A stretch of DNA of 64,000 bases, from positions 1-64,000 of the forward strand of contig WRLE01000005.1 of assembly GCA_009777775.1 (NCBI GenBank), given 5' to 3'. Both the position numbers and the translations under genes were made by a program. Below the pieces are notes generated by a model. That model saw only the letters and a program-made list of their open reading frames with translations, ran no database searches and had not been told where the DNA came from. Positions within the stretch are counted from its first letter, which is position 1. Every line of letters starts with the position of its first letter. The stretch is from Oscillospiraceae bacterium. GTDB taxonomy: Bacteria > Bacillota > Clostridia > Oscillospirales > Oscillospiraceae. Below are positions 56,242-64,000 of the stretch, one piece after another.

Positions 56242-57969
56242 ATGAAAAAGACAGCAATATCAACAAAATCCTTGGCATTTATAATGGCGATTCTCATGGT
56301 TTTCAGCCTGATGCCAACAGCAAGTCTCGCAGATGGACCTGATGATTACGAAGTTAGTTTTGCATGTAGCAATGTGAATGCAAACAAAGGGGATACAATA
56401 TACGTTGACCTTGTCGTATCTAGTGAGAGCGAGAGTTATTTTGAATACTTTCAGACTGAAGTATTATTTGACAACAACAAACTGAGTTTTAATACAAATG
56501 TAAGTAGTTATGATAGTCTTGAAGGGAATGTAATTGGCAATACTATAATTCTCGCTGGCTTCGGACTTAATGAAACACTCAACAGCAGCGGGTCGGTGGT
56601 GATAGCTACCCTCGCCTTTGATGTAATTGCGGCATCCAATGATAGCGTTGAGTTTACTTTTCATCCCGACCCATATAAAACAGTAGTCGGTATTGGTAGT
56701 GTAAAGGATTATTCAGTTTCAGTTAGTCAGGAACCATTAAAAGTGGATCTCCATAGTATCACAGTGCGCTTTGAAGCTGGTATTGGAGCATCTTTCTTGA
56801 ATGCTCCAGTGACTGCATATGCAAAATATGGACAAGCAGGATTATTTGATAGCGATGCTTATGTAAGTGCATTTATAATTCCAACAGTCACAGCAGAGCT
56901 TGGTTATGCATTAGCAGTGCCGGTATGGAGCGATGGAGTGAACAATTATTCAGCAGAAACAATAGCTTCCATGAGCTTTACTCAAAGTACAGTGTTCACA
57001 GCAAGAGCTATAAAACTTAATGCTGTGAGGTTTTTTGATATGGATGGCGCTCAAATAGGTGACACACAATATGTTGCCGATGGTGAATATGCAATAGCGC
57101 CAGTTGCAGATGAAATTTCGAATATGGATTTCAACGGGTGGTTCGTAGTTGCCAATGAAAGTCAAGGATATGCTGGTGAAGCACTTTATACGAAAGCCGA
57201 AATCGACGTTTTAGCTGTCACTGCGGATGTGATATACAAAGCATACTATACTTGGAATACATTCACCATTACTGGAGATTTGGAAAAGCTTACTTTTACA
57301 GCTGGTGTTGATACAAGCGAGAGCCCATATATGGTGACATATGGTGTGGATATTGAATTTGATGTGGAAGCTGCACCAACAGGATATAGGTATGATGTTT
57401 ATTATTCTGTGGGTGGAGAAGTAAGAAGCTTGCTTGAAGCTGAGGAAAATGGTTCATATGTTATATCAGGTGATAAAATTTTGGGTAATATTGTGATATA
57501 TCTCCAAAGCGTTGTGGATGCTAGAATAAGATTCATAAAATTTGAAGAATATATTGGCGCACCCACTGGCTTTAAAGTGGCAATTGTCACTCCAGAGTTT
57601 GTTTTAGAATCTGCTTGGACGATAGCATACGATAACGGTGGAGCAACAGCTGATGAACTCTTCTGGTCTAGTTATTACAAAGGTTATGTGTGGTTTGTTG
57701 ATTCTGATCTTTCTATAAATGATGTTCTTGCTAATCTATGCTATGTGTCTGGAGTGTCAGTCTCAATAGCTTATGATGGCGATGTAAACCGCAATGGTAG
57801 AGTCAATGTACAAGATGCTCAAATAGTTCATGATTTGTATAGTAATAGGCTCCTGGATGGTTTTAGCGTATTCGGTATGCTGGAACGTTTTGAAGCTGAT
57901 GTAAATGGAGACGGCGTAGTAGATTCAATGGATGCTCAAGCGATAATGTATATAATTCTCAATCCTTAA
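56242..57969 (+). CDS. Secreted protein with cohesin-like and dockerin domains
   Basis: A 575-residue protein; AAGGGAG precedes ATG 56242. A signal peptide ends near ASLADGP (residue about 30). Residues about 35-165 form a cohesin-like module (NANKGDTIYVDLVVSSES; VIATLAFDVIAASNDSVEFTF). The middle holds bacterial repeat-like beta segments (VRFFDMDGAQIGDTQYVADG). Residues about 511-575 are a type I dockerin with two calcium loops, DVNRNGRVNVQDAQ and DVNGDGVVDSMDAQ. A protein with both modules could link SLH anchors to other partners, as a scaffold adaptor. Confidence 0.82.
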   Translation: MKKTAISTKSLAFIMAILMVFSLMPTASLADGPDDYEVSFACSNVNANKGDTIYVDLVVSSESESYFEYFQTEVLFDNNKLSFNTNVSSYDSLEGNVIGNTIILAGFGLNETLNSSGSVVIATLAFDVIAASNDSVEFTFHPDPYKTVVGIGSVKDYSVSVSQEPLKVDLHSITVRFEAGIGASFLNAPVTAYAKYGQAGLFDSDAYVSAFIIPTVTAELGYALAVPVWSDGVNNYSAETIASMSFTQSTVFTARAIKLNAVRFFDMDGAQIGDTQYVADGEYAIAPVADEISNMDFNGWFVVANESQGYAGEALYTKAEIDVLAVTADVIYKAYYTWNTFTITGDLEKLTFTAGVDTSESPYMVTYGVDIEFDVEAAPTGYRYDVYYSVGGEVRSLLEAEENGSYVISGDKILGNIVIYLQSVVDARIRFIKFEEYIGAPTGFKVAIVTPEFVLESAWTIAYDNGGATADELFWSSYYKGYVWFVDSDLSINDVLANLCYVSGVSVSIAYDGDVNRNGRVNVQDAQIVHDLYSNRLLDGFSVFGMLERFEADVNGDGVVDSMDAQAIMYIILNP

Positions 57970-58037
57970 TGGGTTGAATATAGCTTGTATTCTAGCGTAT
58001 ATTTCTAATTATATTTATGGAAAAGAGAGCGTAATTT

Positions 58038-61000
58038 ATGAAAAAGTCAACATTGTCGCGGATTCTCAGCATATTATTAGTCATGTCGATGATGGTAGCC
58101 TGGCTACCAGGCATGGGTATCTATGCTGCTGAAGCAGATATGAATACAGCAAGTGGAAACGATGGGAGCGAAGGTATCTATGACGTTCCTTTAAGCTCAG
58201 GAGATGAAATTGATGATGATCTCAACGATGAAACTCTTGATATATCATATGATTCGCCACTAGAGGAAATTGACGTTGATGAGAATGATGATCCTGATTC
58301 TGATTTCAATCTTCCTGATTTTGTTTTTGGTGGAAACAATGGATTTGGTACAAATGAAATAGATATAAGCCCAATCCAAGGTTTTGTACCTATTATCCCA
58401 TTATCGTCTATTATAGATGGCGGTGAGCTTGGTGATGAGCTTTTGTGGACTCTTGACGATATGGGAAACTTGAGATTCACAGGTACAGGGGAAATACCGC
58501 AAAGTGCATTTGCCGGAGATTTAAGGATTCGTGATGTACTTATATCTGATGGGATAATAGGTATCGGTGCAAGCGCCTTTGCTGGGTGTATAAATTTGCT
58601 GTTTCTGGAGTTTGAGCAAGGTTTGACGAGTATAGGTACTCAAGCGTTCGACGGCTGCAACAAGATAATAGGAACGCTGGTGATACCAGACACGGTGACT
58701 TCCATCGGGGAATATGCGTTTAGGAACTGCACATCGCTGACAGGGAACCTCGACATACCAGGGAGCGTTGCTACAATCGGACAGAGTGCGTTTAGGAGCT
58801 GCACTGGTCTTAACGGTACGCTAACCCTGGGCTACGGCGTTGTCACAATAGGCGCCGATGCGTTCAGAGACTGCGCAAACCTGGTAGGTGACCTGATAAT
58901 CCCCGACAGCGTGACTTACATCGGGAACACTGCGTTCTACAACTGCTCCGGCTTCAATGGCACGCTGCGCCTGTCCGAAAACCTGACCGCCATCAACAAC
59001 GAAGCGTTCAGGCTCTGCACGGGCATCGTGGGCGAGATAACAATCCCCGACAAAGTAACGACCGTAGGCTCTGGGGCGTTCCTGAGCATGACCTCGGTTA
59101 CGAGTGTGGTACTTGGCACTGGGGTCACGGCTTTCGCCTACTTCGCCGGACCTTTCAACGGCTGCACGGGCATCACAGAACTTACCTTTACCGGGTTGAC
59201 TGTTCCCTCCCTGTACGATGGCGGCACTTTCACCAACATCGCCAACCTCAAAACCGTTTATGTCCCTGCTGAAAGGTACGATGCCTACGCCGCAGCTTAC
59301 GCATCGCTGCTGCCCTCCGGTGCCAGTATACGCATCGTCGGCGGGGAAGACGACTTCTTCATAGAGGACGGAGTGCTGAAAGCCTACCTCGGCAACGGCG
59401 GCGAAGTCGTCATACCTGATGGCGTGGCAGAGATAGGAACAGGCGCATTCCAGAACAACAAAGAGATTACCAAAGTGACGCTCAACGTGGGTCTGACCAA
59501 AATAGGCAACTTCGCATTCCAGGGCTGCACGGAGCTGACGGAAATCGTTTTCAACTACGAGCTGGAAACAATAGGCAGCTACGCATTCCAAGGCTGCACG
59601 AAGCTAACAACATTGAATCTGAAGGACGACTATCCCGAAGCCGAGGGTGCATATGTTCTAGAAACAATAGGCAGCTACGCATTCCAGGGATGCATTGGGA
59701 TTGCGGAACTCAAAACTTGTTCTTCTCTTAAAACTATTGGTAACTTCGCATTCACTGGCTGCATCAGCTTGGAGAGCCTTGAACTCAACCAAGGTTTGCT
59801 GACCATCGGCGACCAGGCGTTCGACGGCTGCAACAAGATAATGGGAACGCTGGTGATACCAGACACGGTGACTTACATCGGGGAATATGCGTTTAGGAAC
59901 TGCACATCGCTGACAGGGAACCTCGACATACCAGGGAGCGTTGCTACAATCGGACAGAGTGCGTTTAGGAGCTGCACTGGTCTTAACGGTACGCTAACCC
60001 TGGGCTACGGCGTTGTCACAATAGGCGCCGATGCGTTCAGAGACTGCGCAAACCTGGTAGGTGACCTGATAATCCCCGACAGCGTGACTTACATCGGGAA
60101 CACTGCGTTCTACAACTGCTCCGGCTTCAATGGCACGCTGCGCCTGTCCGAAAACCTGACCGCCATCAACAACGAAGCGTTCAGGCTCTGCACGGGCATC
60201 GTGGGCGAGATAACAATCCCCGACAAAGTAACGACCGTAGGCTCTGGGGCGTTCCTGAGCATGACCTCGGTTACGAGTGTGGTACTTGGCACTGGGGTCA
60301 CGGCTTTCGCCTACTTCGCCGGACCTTTCAACGGCTGCACGGGCATCACAGAACTTACCTTTACCGGGTTGACTGTTCCCTCCCTGTACGATGGCGGCAC
60401 TTTCACCAACATCGCCAACCTCAAAACCGTTTATGTCCCTGCTCTAGTATACACCTCATACGTCAATGCATACCAAGCCCTTGTAGGACCCAATGTTGAA
60501 TTTTCCAGCAATACTCTCCCCATGTCAGTGCCAAATTTACAAGCTGAGCGAGTCTACAGCAAAACCATCCAACTCAGCTGGTCGAAGCATGTCAACCCTG
60601 CGGTTACAAGATATATTGTAAGACGTGATGGTGTAATCATCAGCGAAACAATACAAACAAGCTTTATTGATAGAAACCTGACTACCGATCAAACTTACAC
60701 ATATGAAGTCTATGGACTCACAGCCGATAACGCTGAAACAGGTAGGTCAAACATTCAAGCTACACCGAGATTACCCGTAATCAACGAAATCAGAACAGAT
60801 AATGAGCTAAACAAAATCGGTGGTAATCAGAACAACATATACATCGATACTGTCAATAGCAAAAACTATCAATCCCTCGGGAGTGAATCTGTTACTGGCT
60901 TGCTTTATTACATGGAAAACAACAGCGAAATCCTCATTGGTCAAGCCAGCATCTACACAGTTACCACATCTACTGTTACATATTCTATTAAATGGGATGT

Positions 61001-64000
61001 GGCGTATATTGACAATGGTGCGTATACATTACTATTCCGCCTCACCGATGTGGATGGACAAAGCACTGAGTTTACTGAAGCTGTAACCGTAGACCATACT
61101 GGTCCCGAGAGAATAGCAAACCTAGTGGCATTGGGTGATATAGCGGGTATCAGGCTTTCCTGGTCAATTGCCTCCGAGATAGACACAACACGTTACCGCA
61201 TCTATCGACGTTCAGAAATCGACAGTAATTTTTACATACATCGCACAATCGATGGTCGGAACATCGTGAGCTATCTTGATGAAACAGTTGTGGAAGACAG
61301 GCTATACTCATATTATGTGGTGGGTGTAAACAGCTTAGGTCAAGAAGGTCTGCCATCGGAAATTGCCACCGCTATTAAAGGCGTGGACGAAGAGCCACCC
61401 CAGGTGACGAGGATGTTACCAGCAAGCGGCAGTTTCATCAATGCTCTTACAACAATAACAGTAACAGCCCAAGACAATGTTAGTGTCACAAAAGTTGAGT
61501 TGTATACTTCAATTGACGATGGTGAAACTTGGGATATTTACAGTACCAAAATCGGCGCGCCGTATACATTCCAATTCAACACAACAGCTTTCGCCGATGG
61601 TGCCATTCGCATCAGAGCAATCGCCTATGATGCTCGAGACAACGAGAGCATTCCCCTTGCTTATATATATTCCATCGATAATACTGGACCTGAAAAGGTC
61701 GAGGGTTTGGCATTTAGCAGCACTTCGGTGACAATCACCCTGTCATGGGATGATGTGGCTGATAACGACATTAGCTTTTTCCGTGTGGAACGAAAGAATG
61801 CGGATAACAGTTACACCACATTGATGGATGTAAGCAAAACCTTAGGTGCCAATATATTGAACCTACTGCCTAATACACAATATACATTCAGAGTGGTTGG
61901 ATATGACCATTTGAGTAATAGGGGTACACCTTCTGACGACATTGTAGCCACCACCCAGACTGACACGACAGATCCTGTTATTTCCTCAATTATGCCCAGA
62001 CCTGGATATTTCGCCAATGAGCTGACTGTCAGTATCACTGGTGATGACGATTATGCCATCGCTTCCATTGCTGTTCAAGTTTCAATAAACGGAACAGCCT
62101 GGCAGACTGTGCATACAGAAACATTCCCGCAGCTACAAAAGACAAGAACAGTTACATACACCATTGACCTGACCGGATACAACGAAGGGCCTATATATGT
62201 GCGGGGAATTGCCACCGATGAATATGGGAATAAAAGCGACTCATCGGATACAGCTCCATTTGTCCAACATATTATCAATCGTACTCCACCCATGGCACCC
62301 ACTGGTGTACAAGCCGTTGATAGAAACGGTATTGTTGAAGTCATCTGGCAGGAAAGCATGGAGACCGACATCGCTTCATTTGGAGTCTATCGTAGCACCC
62401 AAGCTGACAGTGGATACGAAAAACTAGCAGGAAACCTAGCAACATTAAATTATTTCGACCGTAGCGGCGATGGCGGGACAGTCTATTACTATAAAGTGTC
62501 GGCAATTGATCTGGCGGGCAACGAGAGCGAACTATCTGAAGCTGCCATGGTGGAGATATCACAAGATAGCGAGAAGCCGATTATTGTAAGTGTATATCCC
62601 ATGAATGGGAGCAGTATAGGTCTCGGCTGGCGCACTGTGAGTGCATACATTACGGACAATAGGATGCTAGATGAAATCAAAGTCGAGTACAAAAATAAGG
62701 ATGTTTCAGCATATATCCAGTTGGCGGTTTTCTCCTCGGTTAACAATCATGAAAGAACTGTTTCGGTATCTGTTCCCATGGATGGTTTTGACCATGATGA
62801 CATTGTGGATCTTCGCATCACCGCAGTGGATAAAGCAGGCAATATAAGCGATTCATACAATTTAGAGTATACAATCGACAAAGAAGCTCCATCGGTAATA
62901 TCTCCTCTAGCCAATTATGACAACGAAAGCGTTATACTCACTTGGCAGAGCGACATGGCAGATGATTTACTGGGATACAAAATATATAGAGCTACCAACA
63001 ATGGGTCATACTCTCTGATAGCTCAACAACCTGCCATATCTGGGAAACTAGATTATGCCTTTGCTGACTATTCCATCGCAAAGACATCCCAGCAGTATAG
63101 TTATCGCATTGATGCTCTGGACAATGTGGGTAATGTGGGTAGTTTCTACACCAACAGTGTCATCGTTCCCAATCGAACCATGCCAGTTGCTGTCATAAAC
63201 TGTGATACTGTTATGGAAATTGGTGTGGATTATGAAATTGATGCTCTCCAATCCACAGCTGATGCAGGAATTGCATCTTATACCTTTGATATGGGTGATG
63301 GTACAGTGTACAGTGACAGGCGGGTAGTCCACAGATATACACAATTGGGTGAACATACCATCACGTTGACCATAACAGACACCCAAGGTAATCAGTCCAT
63401 GACCACGAAACAAATCACCGTGCGAGAGCGTGCTTTGCTGGGCATCGCTGAAATACGTGTGGTGGACGAAGAGGGCAGAGCAGTTTCCGGAGCATCTGTC
63501 TACTTCGACCTTGGTGAGCCTCATATGGTTGTTAAGCAGACTAATGTCAGCGGTTATGCCACATTTACCGCAGAAGTTGGAGTTCATGCTGTTGGTTGCA
63601 TCATACCAAACAACGAATGGTTACCTTCAAAGAGGGATGTTTTAGTAACAGCGGGAGAAACCGCTCAAATGACCATGACGATGATACACCAGCCAATGAT
63701 TGAAGGTGAATTTGAGATTCACCGAATGACTTTTGAGGAAATCATTGCGGCGGGTATTGACATTTCCAAGCCCGAAAACCAATACATAGTGAACATTGTC
63801 GTCACCCTGACATATGTTAAGCTGGATTTCTACTATAACCCACCCACTGGAAACATAGTTGGTGGTAACCCAACAATGGTGTATCAAGGCATCAGCTATA
63901 CTGCGATACCCATCAGCGGAAGTGGTGGGTACAACCAAGGTGACCCCAATAGTACGCCTTCTCCCAACGATATTTCTGTAATAGTTGTGGAAATCCCAGT
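58038..64000 (+). CDS. Giant exported LRR/fibronectin-like surface protein (3' end missing)
   Basis: The frame stays open from ATG 58038 (after AAAGAGAGCG) to the window end, over 1,987 codons. Order: signal peptide (residues 1-32), acidic Asp/Glu-rich region (about 35-135), BspA/LRR_5 repeats (about 150-810; repeating AF..C..L and IP..V..IG), then fibronectin III-like and related beta domains (RIANLVALGDIAGIRLSWS; EGLAFSSTSVTITLSW; GVQAVDRNGIVEVIWQ), a PKD-like domain (ASYTFDMGDGTVYSDRRVVH) and a carboxypeptidase-regulatory-like domain (AEIRVVDEEGRAVSGASVYF). No catalytic domain is visible so far. The LRR part includes a near-identical duplication and is visibly richer in G+C than its flanks. 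It is likely an adhesin. Confidence 0.9.
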   Translation, partial: MKKSTLSRILSILLVMSMMVAWLPGMGIYAAEADMNTASGNDGSEGIYDVPLSSGDEIDDDLNDETLDISYDSPLEEIDVDENDDPDSDFNLPDFVFGGNNGFGTNEIDISPIQGFVPIIPLSSIIDGGELGDELLWTLDDMGNLRFTGTGEIPQSAFAGDLRIRDVLISDGIIGIGASAFAGCINLLFLEFEQGLTSIGTQAFDGCNKIIGTLVIPDTVTSIGEYAFRNCTSLTGNLDIPGSVATIGQSAFRSCTGLNGTLTLGYGVVTIGADAFRDCANLVGDLIIPDSVTYIGNTAFYNCSGFNGTLRLSENLTAINNEAFRLCTGIVGEITIPDKVTTVGSGAFLSMTSVTSVVLGTGVTAFAYFAGPFNGCTGITELTFTGLTVPSLYDGGTFTNIANLKTVYVPAERYDAYAAAYASLLPSGASIRIVGGEDDFFIEDGVLKAYLGNGGEVVIPDGVAEIGTGAFQNNKEITKVTLNVGLTKIGNFAFQGCTELTEIVFNYELETIGSYAFQGCTKLTTLNLKDDYPEAEGAYVLETIGSYAFQGCIGIAELKTCSSLKTIGNFAFTGCISLESLELNQGLLTIGDQAFDGCNKIMGTLVIPDTVTYIGEYAFRNCTSLTGNLDIPGSVATIGQSAFRSCTGLNGTLTLGYGVVTIGADAFRDCANLVGDLIIPDSVTYIGNTAFYNCSGFNGTLRLSENLTAINNEAFRLCTGIVGEITIPDKVTTVGSGAFLSMTSVTSVVLGTGVTAFAYFAGPFNGCTGITELTFTGLTVPSLYDGGTFTNIANLKTVYVPALVYTSYVNAYQALVGPNVEFSSNTLPMSVPNLQAERVYSKTIQLSWSKHVNPAVTRYIVRRDGVIISETIQTSFIDRNLTTDQTYTYEVYGLTADNAETGRSNIQATPRLPVINEIRTDNELNKIGGNQNNIYIDTVNSKNYQSLGSESVTGLLYYMENNSEILIGQASIYTVTTSTVTYSIKWDVAYIDNGAYTLLFRLTDVDGQSTEFTEAVTVDHTGPERIANLVALGDIAGIRLSWSIASEIDTTRYRIYRRSEIDSNFYIHRTIDGRNIVSYLDETVVEDRLYSYYVVGVNSLGQEGLPSEIATAIKGVDEEPPQVTRMLPASGSFINALTTITVTAQDNVSVTKVELYTSIDDGETWDIYSTKIGAPYTFQFNTTAFADGAIRIRAIAYDARDNESIPLAYIYSIDNTGPEKVEGLAFSSTSVTITLSWDDVADNDISFFRVERKNADNSYTTLMDVSKTLGANILNLLPNTQYTFRVVGYDHLSNRGTPSDDIVATTQTDTTDPVISSIMPRPGYFANELTVSITGDDDYAIASIAVQVSINGTAWQTVHTETFPQLQKTRTVTYTIDLTGYNEGPIYVRGIATDEYGNKSDSSDTAPFVQHIINRTPPMAPTGVQAVDRNGIVEVIWQESMETDIASFGVYRSTQADSGYEKLAGNLATLNYFDRSGDGGTVYYYKVSAIDLAGNESELSEAAMVEISQDSEKPIIVSVYPMNGSSIGLGWRTVSAYITDNRMLDEIKVEYKNKDVSAYIQLAVFSSVNNHERTVSVSVPMDGFDHDDIVDLRITAVDKAGNISDSYNLEYTIDKEAPSVISPLANYDNESVILTWQSDMADDLLGYKIYRATNNGSYSLIAQQPAISGKLDYAFADYSIAKTSQQYSYRIDALDNVGNVGSFYTNSVIVPNRTMPVAVINCDTVMEIGVDYEIDALQSTADAGIASYTFDMGDGTVYSDRRVVHRYTQLGEHTITLTITDTQGNQSMTTKQITVRERALLGIAEIRVVDEEGRAVSGASVYFDLGEPHMVVKQTNVSGYATFTAEVGVHAVGCIIPNNEWLPSKRDVLVTAGETAQMTMTMIHQPMIEGEFEIHRMTFEEIIAAGIDISKPENQYIVNIVVTLTYVKLDFYYNPPTGNIVGGNPTMVYQGISYTAIPISGSGGYNQGDPNSTPSPNDISVIVVEIP
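58644..59270 (+). repeat. Internal 627-bp duplication, copy 1
   Basis: Copy 1 of a block encoding 209 residues of the LRR region. It matches 59817-60443 base for base apart from two differences I could find, at exactly 1,173 bases offset (391 codons), so frame is kept. Confidence 0.95.
59817..60443 (+). repeat. Internal 627-bp duplication, copy 2
   Basis: Copy 2 of the LRR block. Sequence diverges abruptly on both sides of the block, which marks a clean recent duplication or gene conversion. Copies are separated by 546 bases of related but different LRR sequence. Confidence 0.95.

Noticed and set aside
58821-59591. Minus-strand frame of 256 codons
   Set aside because: It is a shadow of the GC-rich LRR gene; the plus frame is continuous, with signal peptide and LRR pattern.

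Overview
The window looks like a chromosomal segment of an anaerobic, low-GC Bacillota (Clostridia-like) bacterium. This rests on strong GGAGG-type ribosome binding sites, TTGACA/TATAAT promoters, a der-plsY-gpsA gene order, a PPi-type phosphofructokinase, ferredoxin-like aldo/keto reductase, SLH, cohesin-like and dockerin surface domains, and no respiratory genes. I cannot assign a genus. About 50 genes are readable; there is one tRNA, no rRNA and no recognisable insertion sequence.

Layout. (1) 1-4572: a possible structured or inserted element, then two exported proteins that share C-terminal stalk domains. (2) 4663-13618: an accessory stretch of one- to three-gene cassettes: a DUF4143 ATPase behind a perfect palindrome, an HTH/membrane pair with its own operator, a B12/radical SAM enzyme, a T4 Rnl1-like RNA ligase, a DUF3990/DUF3791 triad, a frameshifted cohesin-like membrane protein and an AAA ATPase fused to a nuclease-like domain. 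(3) 13770-26401: mostly housekeeping: HelD-like helicase, yceD-rpmF, DUF512 radical SAM, der, plsY, gpsA, murD, two M42 peptidases and a PLP enzyme. (4) 26620-37109: a complete type III-A CRISPR-Cas locus (cas6-cas10-csm2-csm3-csm4-csm5-cas1-cas2-array-csm6) followed by a HigBA-like toxin-antitoxin pair. (5) 37205-47023: tRNA-Gln, HD protein, aldo/keto reductase, a DUF1576 membrane protein with a folded leader, PPi-PFK and class II aldolase (divergent), then small envelope proteins. (6) 47115-52094: a minus-strand operon of lipoprotein, YesM-like kinase and YesN-like regulator. (7) 52494-64000: a cohesin-like/SLH anchor, a bacterial Suv3-like helicase on the opposite strand, a cohesin-like plus dockerin protein, and a giant exported LRR/fibronectin-like protein running off the end.

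How they may work together. The type III-A genes form a full interference and adaptation unit: Cas6 processes the array transcript, Csm1-5 bind crRNA, Cas10 has intact HD and GGDD motifs, and Csm6 is the expected signal-activated RNase. The right-hand surface genes suggest a cohesin/dockerin assembly held to the envelope by SLH domains but built from adhesion-type rather than obvious catalytic parts. The left-hand accessory stretch looks like small defence or stress cassettes, two of which share a related promoter sequence.
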